A stretch of DNA of 64,000 nt from Chrysomallon squamiferum (GCA_012295275.1 CM022676.1:10761086-10825085); one strand, 5' to 3'; shown: positions 1 to 12,499, numbered from the stretch's first letter. Numbers and translations are program-made. The notes: generated from the sequence alone by a model not told the origin.

Positions 1-329
1 CTCTCTCTCTCTCTCTAATATGAAAACTTTCTATAAAAGATGAGACACAGACCACTTAAAGTTATAGGTGCAGGTATGAAGTGTGTTGCAGTCAATCTGT
101 ATAACTTAAAAAAAATTCAGCCATTTCACGCAATGCCTACAACTGTGCACCGATCATTTCATGAAATAACTGAAAATGATTCCATTCCATTGGACACAGA
201 CATTACCTGAATGTCACAGTGTCAGCACCTAAGGTTCAGTATAGCTTAGAAAATGTCTGCATGCATTACAGATATTATTTTATATAAAAACATTAATAAT
301 GAATACATTTTAAAAAAGTGAAAACAAAA

Positions 330-375
<46 letters not shown>

Positions 376-1334
376 GAATACTCATTTTTAAGCTCGCCGG
401 TTCCCATAATTCAAACTTGCTGCATGGTAATACAGATTGTATTCCCTGCAAAAGAATTAGACTCGTCCAAACGTATTCCGGTATTAAAGGTAGCCTTGAA
501 TGTTGCGTCTTGTAGTAAAATAGAACATAATTTGGTGAGTTATTATTATTATTATTATTTTTATTAAACAAGGGAATGATTTGTAAATCAGTGTAAGTAA
601 TATACTACAGGGACATGAGCAAATATTATCCTGTGTCCTTATTTATAAATACAGTATAATGATAGGAAAGAGTTTGAATTGTAACCCCAACCCCGCTGTT
701 TAATCGTGCTAAAGAGAAATTTGAAGGAAATAGTATATGAAGGTGTAGATTTTTTTTTTTTTTTTTTTTATTTTTTTTTTTTTTCTGTGGGCAAATTATA
801 AAAGAAAGATCTATATATGCATATGTAATCTAGCTGTTTATGTCAACTCGGTTAATACTTGGATTATATTTATCTTGCGTTAATGTCAGTGCCAATATTA
901 TGAGGTCATTCTAGATGACGTCAGACCAGTTTCGTTAAAAGCGCTGTACACACTTTTGACTATTGTTGCGCTGAACTAACTAACCGAAGTTTTAGAAATG
1001 CATAAAGTGACACTTACATGATGTATTTTCCACTTTACCGATTATTACTAATGTTGATTTCATCAAATTCTTTGATTTAATAATATCAACCAGTTTGTAG
1101 TGGTTGAATTCTACAAGATCAATGAAAACATTCAATTTTATTTTATCAAAATGAAATTTGTAGTACATCCATCCAGGTGTTGATACTCCAGGACTCCAAT
1201 ACAATTTTTAATGGTTTGTTTTATCTCTAAAAAATGTAAATAGTTCGAGAAACTAGACGTTAACAGTTTTCGAATCATATCAGTGAAGCTGCTATACTTA
1301 TTTTCCCGAAATGTTGCATTTTGATTAATCTTGC

Positions 1335-1374
<40 letters not shown>

Positions 1375-1749
1375 ATTTAATAGTTTTTATTTTCAGTTGT
1401 AATGGACCAAATAACATAAAATGCCCTTTAAGTTGATTGGCTCAGATTATAATAAAATTTAGTTGCTAAGGTTTCGGGGTCTAAAGATTTGTTGTCTAAA
1501 GATTCGACCAAAATCGTAATTTCTGAAGGACGACATTTCCAGAAGTATTGATCTAATAAATGTAGAGTGTGATATTTAAATGTAAAACAGTTTTTATCAG
1601 AATCTGAATCAGTCAGGTTAAAACCTGTGTTTGATCCTAAATATGATTTATATGCAAATATACCAGTTCTAATTCTCATCATTATGGTCTGAGTAATTTA
1701 TATTTTTCACCATAAACATTGCATGTTGGTTTTTCTATATGTTTTGCAG
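1..1749. other. 5' flank of gene A1
   Basis: No gene is seen here. It contains (CT)8 at the left edge, (TAA)n at 331-374, a T-rich run at 751-784, and a 36-bp poly-A at 1337-1372. From about 430 onward it aligns by eye with the 5' flank of A2 (from about 9745), for example the shared words ATTAGACTCGTCCA and GTTTATGTCAACTC. It therefore belongs to the tandemly duplicated unit. It carries one TGACGTCA palindrome at 916-923. Short open frames here are low complexity. Confidence 0.7.
916..923. promoter_or_regulatory. TGACGTCA (CRE-like) palindrome upstream of A1
   Basis: This is a perfect 8-bp TGACGTCA, the consensus for CREB/ATF-type bZIP factors. It lies about 830 bp upstream of the A1 signal exon. 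The same palindrome occurs upstream of A2 (twice) and M2 (once). Regulatory function is inferred. Confidence 0.45.
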
Positions 1750-1819
1750 ATTATGAAGATTATGAAATTGGAAATTATCCTAATTTTTGTATGCACTGCA
1801 TGTCCTAAAAGTACTTTAG
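1750..1819 (+). CDS. A1 exon: 5' leader end and signal peptide
   Basis: Acceptor TTTTGCAG precedes ATTATGAAG, so a non-coding first exon lies upstream and was not identified. The ATG is at 1753. The peptide starts MKIMKLEIILIFVCTA, a short basic N terminus followed by a hydrophobic core, as in a signal peptide. The donor is TTTAG|GTGAGT at 1819/1820, phase 1. The length (67 coding nt) and sequence match the A2 signal exon at 12503-12569. Confidence 0.75.
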
Positions 1820-4800
1820 GTGAGTTAAAACATCAATTTTTTTTTTTAAATTCAGAAAACATTCCTACATGTTTCAAATAATTATTACCTCCATTATGCT
1901 TTTACACAGAGATCTAATCTGTCAATTTTAGTTTAGTGGATGACGCTTTTATTTTCTTACAAATTTAAAAACTACTACTACTACTAATAATAATAATAAA
2001 ATAAAATAAAATAAAATAAAATAAAACAAAGCAAAATAAAATAATAAATAAAAATAATAATAATAAAAAAAGAAAACCAAAAATAATAAATTAAAAACAA
2101 ATCATCTGTTGAAATTTTAATTAAAAAAAGTTACAAGAAACATACATAACTGTGCTCTCATTTCTTACAGCCAGATAGCAGAATTGAAACCCATCAATAT
2201 GTAAATATGTATATATATATATGTATATATATATGTATATATATATATATATGGTTGTGATGATTATATAAGATCGTGTATAGTATGAACTGGGTCAGAA
2301 GTGGTCTGAAGATTTTGAAATTTTGTTAATAATAAATGACTTACATTAATCATACATTGGATATCAATTAAGGACAGATTTTCATGTTTTTATTTAATTG
2401 TTTATTTTATTTTATTTTATGTTAATTATTATTATTATTATTTTGTATTTGTTTTGGAATAATAAATAAATAAAAAAAAACGAAAGAAAAAGAAAACCAA
2501 TTTTAGTTATGGTTGTAACTGACATTAAACCAACACACTTTTAAATGTAAAACAATAAACAGTCATACACATTCACACAGTCTTACTACGCTATTTCATG
2601 TCAGTATGTCATAACACAATCTGAAGACTCAGTTCTAAAAGGATCATCATTGACACTTACGTGTAATACTGGAAGCAATACAACTGGAATAGCTTGGAAT
2701 CGCGATGGTATTAATACCCTTCTAGTCCAAGGATCAGGTACAAGTTGTGAGGGAGATAAGCCAGCACAATACAACTACACATGTTCTGAAGGTATTATAT
2801 ACAACTTAACAATACGTAATATCCAGTTCAGTGAAAATGGAATAGAATGGAAATGTCAGGCTTTATTTGGAGGAAATGACAGTAATATCGTAATAGTAAA
2901 TGTCACTGGTAAGTAATTATAGTTGTATGTATGAGGTTGACATCTTTATCCGATCATAAAGAAATTATAAAGAAACATTTCATACATATTCAGCACACAT
3001 TTTAATGATAACCTAATTGAAAATGTAACTTTTATTTTTAATCTTCTTAACTTGCAATAAAGGAAACTTTTTTAATTGTTTTTTTTTTTTTTGAGAATTT
3101 ATATTTTCATTCTTTCTCGTGTTTGTTTTATAGTAATTGACTAAAAAAGAAATAATAAAAACATGTATCTTGCAAAATTTTGTTTTCAAAATATTCAATA
3201 ACAAGAGTTCCTAATTCACTAATGAATTTAAAAGTGTATTAGCAATTACTCATTAAAAGTGGATTATTTTAAAACATCAAACTAAACATGATACATGTTT
3301 TTTAAATCAACTTAATATGAATTTAATAAGAAAGAATGACAGCAAAACTAAAGAAATGTATTCTTAGTTAGAAGTGATATATGTGTTATGTTTCTGGTGA
3401 TTAAGAGGAACTTTCAGAATTAATTGAAAAAAAAGAAAAGCAATAGATAGTGATATAACTCGGTATGTTTTAGACCTATGAAGGAAAATAAAATGTTCTG
3501 TGTTCAACTGAATTAACGATATCAAGCACTAGTCTGCATAAAACACCATTTACTTTAGTGAAAAATACCCTTCCAATATAGAGATGCATGCAAAAAGAAA
3601 AATAATAATAATAGTAAAAAGCTCCTAATTTCACTGTCAAGACTGAAAAATTAGAGTCCAAAAAGCGATTTTGTTGTATTGATATTTCCTAACTACCTTG
3701 AAACATTGAAAAAAAATTAACGTGCTAATCAGAGCAAGCTGTTGTGAAGCACGTCTACGACGGGCACGCTTTCTGACAGGTCAGCGGGCGTGTCTGTCGC
3801 AGAGTTCCAAACAACCACCAAAAAACTCTCCTCTTTTAGAGCCCTGTGGCGCAATGAATGCTTCGGTGGGTTACGCTACGGCACATTTAACTGCATCATA
3901 CGTCTCTTCAGGTGACAGGAAGTAAAGAGGAGCTACATCAGTTTTCTCAGGTCGTTTTATCAGTGTTCACTGTGACAGCACTGAAAAACTTCGCACTTCT
4001 TGAGAAGATTTTATTGGAGCGAAATCGTCTTAGAAACATTGGCGGCTTCCTGTATCTTACTGACAATCTTGCCACACATCTTTTTCTATAATTCTCTTGT
4101 TGTGCTCATAAGTCTTGAAAAAAGGCTGTCTCAGAACTTATCCTGCAGCTCAGTAATTGAAAGTATATAATTAAAAGCGAGGGACATTTATACTTGACAA
4201 ACTCAAATGTTTTGATCGCTAATCTCTTTTGCAGAACATTTGTGTTGGGAGCTACCTAAGGATTTGTAACACTTAATGCTTAGATATGTTTCAAGCAATT
4301 AACAAGTATTCTCATGCAACTTGTACAAGCATTCTGTCTTGTTAGTTGTTTCAAAGTGATAATTTACATCAAATGCTGCTCAAATGTGTATGATTCCTAA
4401 AATGTTTACTTATTAAACATAATTTCAGAAAGATTCAGGAATTACATGCATCTGCTGTAACAGCTGATTTATTAGAAATTAGTGGTTTGAAGTCTGAAAA
4501 GATCAGTCTATACATATGTGTGTATGTCTGTGTGTGTGTATGTATGTTTATGATCGAAATAATTTGAGTGGTGTCTTATTTATTTTGTTGGTTTCTTAAA
4601 TATGAATGAATGTGTTTCTTCAAAAACTGAAATGTTCATCATTCATTTGTCGGAACTGTATTGTTCTTCAGCTGTTGAATTACCATATCCATTTATGTAT
4701 TACAATACTAAGTACTGATTCATTTCATAGTGTGATACCACAGTGTCTGCTTTATGACTGGCTGGTGATATCTCCACTGGACAAAGCAGTGTGTCGTATT

Positions 4801-6625
4801 TATAGATGATGGCTGAGGGTTGAACATTTGTGCATCGTTTAAATGTCGAATGTTTGGTCAAAAGTAGTACTTTTGACGGTTTTGATGAGCAAGTCATGTT
4901 TTTGACGGTTACACAAAATACATAAAAATAATCATAAAAGAGAATAAAAACAAGAAAATTCCTCAGGCAGACTGGTTTGCATACTGTTGTGATTAATCAA
5001 GATAACACTTTACAGCGTATTTTTGTATGAATCGCCTCACTCTACATAAGTAAGTTCCAGCTTCCTTTTTAAAAGTTTATTTTCAAAACAGAAATGTTTG
5101 ATTCATTTTTTTTTTCACACGGTGCAGTACATTAATTTCATAACTGACAGTTTTTGTAAATATCCAAATTTGACCAAAATTTTATAATATCCATTCTTCG
5201 ACCAGCTTTTCAAGAACAGTGCATTATAAATATCTATCTTCTGTTTTGTATAACTTTAAAGCCTTAGAACCACAATGTAAATTGTACATTTGCTTTGTTA
5301 ATGGTACAGGGATACGAACATAATTATGCATCTGATTGGTAAAGATTTTCACAAGGTAAATGGAATCTTTGCCTAAATATTTTGTAAAACTGACATTCAG
5401 AAAATAACATCTATACTTATGTGTCACTTCATTGACTGGTGTTTCGTCCTACGACCCTATTACTGATATTAAGATTAACAATGGATATCATATTAATAAT
5501 AAATCAACTAAAATAAAAATAATAAATTTAAAAAAAAAGTTAAAATCTGATGGTAAGAGAATTTCATGATAATCTACATGATAAGTTAGCCAAATTATAA
5601 CGCAAAGTACAATATTTTTTTATTTTTAATACTCTCTTTATTCAAACCATTATGAAACCATTCAGAAAATTCATTCAAAGAACTGTATTCCACATGAATT
5701 TCACAAAGTAAAAGGAATCTTATGAAGATAAAACTTTTATTTTGTCCAACTCACAAACTTGAAAGAATTATTTTTACCTATATGCCACTTGAACAATTCG
5801 TGTTTTGTTATACAACCTTTTTTTACTAATATTAAGATTAACAACATATTTAATATTACTAATAAATAAAAATAAATAAATAAATAAAAAGGTTAAATCT
5901 CCATTTTCTTCAGTTTGGGAATAGATGCTTTATAATGGTAAAACTTCGTATTTATACATTTAAAATATTTCTATATTCAATGTTTCATTTTTCATTTTCA
6001 AGTTCCTCTAGAAAAAGTTTCTATAACAGTTGGCTCAAACCCCGTAATGGAAGGAATTCTTACACGGATGGTCTGTCAAACTAACCCTTGTTATCCAGAA
6101 GCTGTAATCACATGGACTTTAAATGGTACAGAGATAACAGATGGCATTACCAGCTCCACTGAAACTATTCCAACCTCTGGTATTGTAATAAGAAGCAGTT
6201 TAGATAAAAAAATTAAAATGCAAGATAATAGGAAAAGTTTGGTTTGTTCAGCTACTAATGGTGATTATCACGTGTCATGTAACACCACCCTTAATATCCA
6301 AGGTAGGTTTCATTCACATAAATGCACACTGATCTTATAGACCTTACACACAATGATCCCTCAAAGATTATTCCAGAATTTTACAATTAAGTAAAATGAT
6401 TGTGTTCTCAATGTAAATTATATTGATTTATTGATTTATTTATTTACACGATCTAACCATATTTTCATAATCGACTGCCTAGACTAAAGCAAACTGAACA
6501 CTGAATATTGCGTAATCAAGAACATATTGCTTCTAAATTATCAGTTCAGTAAATGTGTAAGCTCATGCCAAACATGTTGGTCATTGTGTACTAGTTCGTA
6601 GAAAACAACTACTGTTATTATTATA

Positions 6626-6668
<43 letters not shown>

Positions 6669-7793
6669 CAGTCACTATTTTAGTAAAATTACTTTAAAAG
6701 TTCTTGTTAAAGTTAGCTTCATTTTTCATTGCTTTTACTATTTATGGACACCTTGCCCGCAGTATTTTCTTTATATACATTCAGATTATTTTTAAGTAAA
6801 GTAAAGTAAGTAAATAAATAAATAAATAAATAAACAATCAAACAAACAAACAAACAAACAAATGAATGGTATAAAAACCATTCATTTTAATGATGTATAC
6901 TGAGGATTTGCTCTCATCCATATCCAGAAAATCTAACAAACAGATTCTGTCATCTTTTCATGTATCTCTGTTCAAAGTTTATTGTGTCTTTCGCATTTAC
7001 ACATTTTAAATCATAAAGTTATTTTTATTCCTTTTAACTTATCAGCTTTTGAAGATTAAAGGACAGTTAATCTTTTCAAACTGATATTTGTGTCAAAGCC
7101 ACTTTGATGAATAAACTGGAATTTTTTTTTTTTTAAAGCAGTATTACTACACAGTTAAATAAAAGAAAAAGATGTTTTTACTTGTTGCAGGTGCTGCAGG
7201 CAATATACACTTGATCTGCTCAGCTTTTTCGCTGCGAGATAATTTCAACTTTGTTTATGTCGCAGTTTTGCTGTTTTTCATGTTAGATTTCTGTAACTAA
7301 ATACAATACATTCAATGCAGGAGAAAGATCTAGTCATAATTTTTTTTTTTTAAAAATACATTTTAGGTGAAATACAGACTAACGGTTACATAGCTTCTTC
7401 TATGTTTTATGTGACAATCACGTAAGAGTCTGGAAATTGTTTTCTTTTTAATTAGTTATTTTATTGTTCAATGTAATATTAAACTTATCTTCCTCTCCTA
7501 TCAGACTGTCTTCTTTCTAAAGGATTATGTATGTGTGTGAGTGAGTTATATGTATGTATGTATGTATGTGTGTATGTATGTATGTGGGTGTGTGTGTATG
7601 CAAAGGTATGCATATATTAGTGTATCTACTATCTATCTTACGTATCTATGTTTCTTTCTCTCTTTCTCAGTGCAACTCTTCCTTTGCTTCTGTGTTTCTA
7701 TATATGAGGGTGTATAATCATTATTTTTATTTCATCTTTATTTCATCTTTCTTCAGGTTTATCAACACTTTAGTCATCACTGGTTTGCTGTAG
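1753..7793 (+). CDS. Gene A1: two-Ig-domain surface protein with GPI-type C terminus; first Ig exon has a broken splice acceptor
   Basis: Exons: signal peptide 1753-1819, Ig1 2600-2908, Ig2 6003-6302, GPI-type cassette 7367-7421 and 7757-7793. All Ig and signal junctions are phase 1. If all were joined the product would be 255 aa. The paralogue A2 starts its Ig1 exon after TTTCAG|GTCAG, whereas A1 reads TTTCAT|GTCAG, so the invariant AG is lost. The next AG lies 5 nt downstream and would shift the frame. Ig1 is 309 nt and symmetric, so skipping it would give an in-frame single-Ig protein of 152 aa. The reading frames of all exons remain open, which suggests a recent lesion, a polymorphism or a sequencing error. 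By homology with A2 the product would be a secreted or GPI-anchored cell-surface protein. Ligand and role are unknown. Confidence 0.65.
1820..2599 (+). other. A1 intron 1
   Basis: This intron carries A-rich stretches at 1980-2090 and a (TA)n/TATG run at about 2201-2252. No exon is seen. Confidence 0.6.
2600..2908 (+). CDS. A1 exon: first Ig-like domain, acceptor AG mutated to AT
   Basis: Positions 2600-2908 (309 nt) are open in the frame of the paralogous A2 exon. They carry the Ig hallmarks SLTLTCNTGSNTTGIAWNRD and a final EWKCQ, plus the family's extra Cys pair (GTSC and YTCS). N-glycosylation sequons include NTT, NYT, NLT and NVT. The donor ACTG|GTAAGT is good. Positions 2598-2599 are AT where A2 and M2 have AG. 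An alternative AG at 2603-2604 is out of phase with the signal exon. Confidence 0.7.
2909..6002 (+). other. A1 intron 2
   Basis: This 3.1-kb intron aligns in patches with A2 intron 2, for example around 4700-4810 versus 14350-14450. A GC-richer patch at 3722-3925 with a 67-codon frame is unlike its surroundings and unexplained. No Ig-like exon is seen. Confidence 0.55.
6003..6302 (+). CDS. A1 exon: second Ig-like domain
   Basis: This 300-nt exon has phase 1-1, with acceptor TTTTCAAG and donor CAAG|GTAGGT. It encodes VPLEKVSITVGS..., then MVCQTNPCYPEAVITWTLNG (Cys, extra Cys, core Trp) and SLVCSATNG (second canonical Cys). An additional Cys occurs late (HVSCNTT), which A2 lacks. It is about 85% similar by eye to the A2 exon 15552-15851. 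Confidence 0.8.
7191..7300 (+). CDS. A1 candidate alternative terminal exon
   Basis: After acceptor TTGTTGCAG, the phase-1 frame reads GAAGNIHLICSAFSLRD and then a hydrophobic run (NFVYVAVLLFFM) ending in TAA at 7298-7300. The acceptor and the following GTGCTG are conserved in A2 at 17155-17169, where the frame stays open into the GPI-type exon. This may be an alternative last exon or a decayed one; coding status is uncertain. Confidence 0.3.
7367..7421 (+). CDS. A1 exon: GPI-cassette part 1
   Basis: This 55-nt exon enters in phase 1 after ACATTTTAG and ends in phase 2 at ATCAC|GTAAGA. It encodes GEIQTNGYIASSMFYVTIT, small residues (NG, ASS) followed by the start of a hydrophobic segment. 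The exon layout is the same in A2 (52 nt) and M1 (55 nt), which supports a real exon despite its size. Confidence 0.65.
7757..7793 (+). CDS. A1 exon: GPI-cassette part 2 and stop
   Basis: This 37-nt exon follows CTTTCTTCAG and encodes TFINTLVITGLL then TAG. It completes a hydrophobic C terminus without basic residues after it, as in GPI-anchor signals rather than transmembrane receptors with cytoplasmic tails. It is nearly identical in A2 and M1. Confidence 0.7.
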
Positions 7794-7864
7794 ACATATA
7801 CATTCCTCACAGATAGATAAACGCTCAGATATGAGATGTATAAAATATTGACAACAATCTAAAT

Positions 7865-7897
<33 letters not shown>

Positions 7898-10252
7898 ATA
7901 GTGTTTTTTTTCGGATTTATTTATATATTTATTAAAATGATTATTTTTGTTGGTTTGTTTGTTTGTTGTTGTTTTTTTTTTTTGCTTTTTATCTTATGTT
8001 ATCTCTGTTCCTGTTTCTAAAATCTAATTTCTAAGGAAAGAGATACTGAACTAATTGTATATAATATAAACTCTTTTAGCAGTATAATATTATGAATGTT
8101 CTCTGTAAGGAAAGAGTGAACTGGTATGTATATCTGTAAAATACTGGTAAGAATGATAAATCACAAGTAACTGCGTATTGAGAATGCTGGTACGTTTTCA
8201 CTACATTTCACAGCATCTCAGAAAAGAGACATTTTCAAAGAACATGCTAATAGTTTTTTAAGCTGCTTGTCTTGTACGAACATAATTAAAACTAAACATG
8301 TTTTGCAGCTTTTATTAATTAATATTATTATGAAATTCGTTGCTGAGTGTGAAGTGCTTTAATGTGACTTTAATTATCTATATTTAAATAGTTTCACATT
8401 TCAGCTATTATATTAACTCTTTTTTCTCCTTCTTTCTAATATTTTAACTGAGTATTTTCTCTAGTTCAATTGTATTATGTTTAATGGTATATATTATTTT
8501 GAAAATGCTAATAAACGTATGTAAATTTTGGTAACAAATTTGAAATAAGGTTATAAAATTACTGAAATTCTTTGTTAAGTGCGAAATGTTTAAATTTCCA
8601 TGATCCATGTACACGTTTTAAACATAGTTTCACATTTCATCTTTGATGTTACATCTCTCATTTATTTTTTTTCTATTATTTTAATTGACTCTTTTTTCAT
8701 TTTTATGTTTAAATTTATCACATTGTATAATGCTCTATATTTGACATTAAACAAATACCTCTTAGCTTTCATTAACAAACTAAATTAACTGTGTTTGTTT
8801 TTGTTCCATTAACCATCATAATTTCACGGTTTTTTCTGCACTGACAGACATATATACAGATGAATTACCACTGAAATTTCTCGCTTTGAAAAAAAAAAAA
8901 AAAAAAAAAAATAAAAATAATAAAAAATAATAATAAAAAAAAAAAATAATAAGAATAAAACATAAATAAAATACAAAAATAAAATAAAATAAAATAAATT
9001 ACATCAAAACAATAAAAGGATGTCATATTTATGACGTTAAACTGAAAAAATAACAAAGTAATGCCAGTTTTATGCATCGAAAAATTCGCATATTTTTCAT
9101 CAAAAAGCAAAATAAACACGATTTCAGGTTCATTGCATGAAAATAAAATTCTACATTAATTTACAGCTAATTAATTACACACGGATGTCATAATAAACAT
9201 TTAAAATACTGAAGTAGCATACAAATAAATACACAAACTACGTGCGTGTAAGAGGTGATAATAGTTTGTTTACCAATTCATATACACAATTTAGGTATTT
9301 GCTGAAGCTAGAAATACTGTTGCCGCTCGACTTAATTATTTTCATAATATTTTACACAAATAAAGGTAAGTAATGATCTACATTTAACACAAGTCCTATA
9401 AGGAAAACTATTCATCTTTTGTCTTATGCCTGGATGATTGTGTGAAAGCATTTCTAATCTGAAAATTATAAGTACTTCTATAACAACAAAACGCAAACGT
9501 TTCTTGTGTTATTTTAGTTAGGAAATAAAATAAAATTGTAAGTGGTTTATTTATGAAATAACTAAGTACATATAAACGTAAAAGAAATATTTGGTTCAAT
9601 ATCGGGTAGTTCAATATAAAAAAAAATATAAACAAAATAAATAAATACACAAAATAATAATAATAATAATAAATAAAGAAAGAAATAAAGAAATAAATAA
9701 AGTATATCAAGGACAATTTCTTTTGTTTTAGTAAAATTTCAAATATAGAACCTGATTCCCTACAAAGCAATTAGACTCGTCCACGACGTCTTCCGGTATC
9801 AAACGTAGCCTTGAAGTTTTGCTTATTATGGTAAGATAGAAAATAATTTGTTGAGTTAGTTTATTTATTTATTTATTTATTTATTTATTTTAAACATGGA
9901 TTTTAAACATGTGATTTTTAAATAAGTGTTCGAAATGGACTACAGGGACATGAGCAAAGATGATTCTCTGTCGTTCGTTACTAATATTTATTAAAAAAAA
10001 CGGAAAAAAAAGAAAAAAAAAAAAGAACAAAACCCTCCCCCCAAAAAAACCCCCAGTATAATGACAGGAAAGATTTCGAATAACTCCCCCTTAAGCTTCT
10101 AAAGAGGAAGTTGACGCGATTGTATAAGAAAGTGGTGCTTGCCTTATGAAAGAAAGATGTATATGTATATGTGTGGTCTAGATGTTTATGTCAACTCTCG
10201 TAATTATTATTTGTATTAGATTCAGTTTGTGTTACTGTTACTGCCAACACAA

Positions 10253-10260
10253 TGACGTCA
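10253..10260. promoter_or_regulatory. TGACGTCA palindrome 1 upstream of A2
   Basis: Perfect CRE-like octamer in the segment paralogous to the A1 5' flank. A second copy sits 33 bp downstream. Confidence 0.45.
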
Positions 10261-10285
10261 TATTAGATTTGTAAGTATGCCAGAA

Positions 10286-10293
10286 TGACGTCA
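10286..10293. promoter_or_regulatory. TGACGTCA palindrome 2 upstream of A2
   Basis: Second perfect CRE-like octamer. The pair is spaced 33 bp start to start, about 2.2 kb upstream of the A2 signal exon. Confidence 0.45.
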
Positions 10294-10462
10294 GAAATCA
10301 TTAAGTAACACTTACGTAATGAAGTTTGCACTTTGTTGAGGTATTTAAAAAAAAAAAAACCAGATGATCTGTTTCCAAACAGTGATAGAACTGTAGGTAT
10401 AATGCTTGATTAATGTGAAATGTCATGCAGTTGCTATGCGCGACCATACCGTCTTTAATTTC

Positions 10463-10494
<32 letters not shown>

Positions 10495-10617
10495 TTGAAC
10501 GGAGAATTTATAGTAGGTACAAAATTGTAATTTCCGCCACTAGGGCCTATCCTTGTTCCAGTGTTGTTTGTCCGTTTCTAAATTTCGAGTTACTTAATTA
10601 TATCATCAAAATTTAAA

Positions 10618-10718
<101 letters not shown>

Positions 10719-11135
10719 CAAATGAGCGATCGCGCGTTTTCTTATATTTTGATACATTTATCGATTATTTTCACTCTGTTACAATGTTTTCATTCTTAGA
10801 TAGTTATGATTACTTTAACTGCATATCTACTAGAAAATAGACATACTTTTCTCTACACATTTGTATTAAAATGAAAACCAGATTTTTAAACACTGCTGAA
10901 ACAGTGATTAAGTATAAAACTTCACTTTCATACCAGTTTTCTTTTTTAAAAAACAAATATACTGGCCCAGTTTACTAGACATTTTCATTAACAAGGAATT
11001 ATTGTGATGTACATTTTTTTTTTTTTTTTTTTTTTTTTTGGTTAATAATACAGGATAAAAATGGTTGATTTCAGTGGTCTAACAATCAAAGGTTTCATCC
11101 TATGTCAGTTCACCCAATGATTGTTTTTTTGTTAG

Positions 11136-11330
11136 TGGAAACCACTGAAGTTAAGTTTACGATACAAAAGGAAGAAATCTCCAAATTTGGAATAATTTAC
11201 ATATTAATGAGCGACAGCTGTGACATGATTTGTACATTAAAAAAAAATGGTTATGTGAGTTTGACAAACAAAAGTTGCACTGTTATAACTTCAGTTTTGA
11301 ATCTAAAGAACAATTATGTTAGATCACTAG
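11136..11330 (+). CDS. Candidate orphan exon, phase 1-1, Cys-containing, upstream of A2
   Basis: This 195-nt stretch is open (65 codons) between acceptor TTTTTTTGTTAG and donor CACTAG|GTAATT. It has the phase 1-1 boundaries used throughout this gene family. The frame reads ETTEVKFTIQKEEISK, then three Cys (SDSC, MICT, KSCT). It does not show a recognisable Ig pattern, and A1 has no counterpart. It may be a relic of a third domain type or a chance open frame in AT-rich DNA. Confidence 0.25.
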
Positions 11331-12499
11331 GTAATTTTGCACTGATATGAAAGAAAATAGGTAAATAACACAGCTGACCGAAATATAATAATTTAAACAG
11401 TGATTATTCAATAACTCCATGGTGGATACAACATTTGTTTCAGTAAGCACATAAAAAAGGTGATATCCTATTAACAGAGATGCCATGCAGTGGTTGTTGC
11501 TGTTGGTGACAACACAAGTTATTGATTTCAAAAATACAAAAGAAGAACAACCATTTTTGTTTTTTTGGTGTCAGAGGACATTTGATGAAAGGACACATTT
11601 TTTTTTTTTTTTACTTTCTTAAGTGTGAAAAATCAACTTATATCTGTTAAAAAAAGGTATTCAGTGTTATTTAAAGTTCTTGTGTGTTTATTGTAGATAT
11701 TAGTTGATTCCATAGCGCTCATCAAGAAAAGTCTCTGTTGTTTCATAAAAAGGTTACGCTTAAGGACCAATAAAATAGTATTTTGCTTAAATTGGTACTT
11801 TTAGAACTTTATAATGGTTTACTTTTTCTCAGAAATGTAAACCGTTCTAGAAACTAGACATTAACAGTTTTCTAATCATACCACAAAATATTATGTAATC
11901 CAAAACTGGAATTTGTTTCCTGAATGTTGCTTTTTACTTGATCTTGCTCAAAAGTAAATGTCATGTAAGTGCCTTTTGCCATTTCTTACTAAAATTAGTT
12001 AAATATTAACATAATTCAAGATAAAAAAATGTATGCACAAGGAACAAGGGTGTGAAGATTTTTGTGTCTGTGGTAAAGATTTGATTCATTGTTGATTTTT
12101 GATTAAACATAATGAAGAAAAAAATGTCAGGTGTATAATAATTTTATCATATTTTTTTACAGTTTAATTTTTAATTTATTACTTTTATTTTCATTGTAGT
12201 CAACAAATAACATGAAATGCTTTTCTAATGTGCTGACTCAGATTATGATAAAATTTTGGAAACTAAAGGTTGGACGATTTGAACCAAAAATGTCGTAATT
12301 TTGAAGGTCCAAAACAAACTTGTAAAACAATTTTTAACAGAATCTGAATCATTCAGGTTAAAACCAGAATATGATTTTGAATATGACATATTCAAAAATA
12401 TATCTGTTGTAAATTAAATCAGGTTGCATATTCAGAATATGATTATTTTTTGCTACAAATATTGCATTTCATTTGTTGTTTTTTCCTTCTCTTTTACAG

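Larger units (their letters stand above)
430..9740. repeat. copy 1 of a ~10-kb tandem gene duplication (A1 unit)
   Basis: The 5' flank, all exons, intron stretches and the 3' flank (about 8101-8770) match a second copy at about 9745-19000 in the same order and orientation. The offset is about 9.3 kb in the promoter region and 10.75 kb at the signal exon, because the second copy has extra sequence between about 10360 and 11800. Boundaries are approximate. Confidence 0.75.

Noticed and set aside
293-571. Open frames rich in Ile or Asn over (TAA)n tracts, here and at 36002, 37868 and 42710
   Set aside because: They are produced by trinucleotide repeats read in an open frame. No complexity or splice context supports coding.
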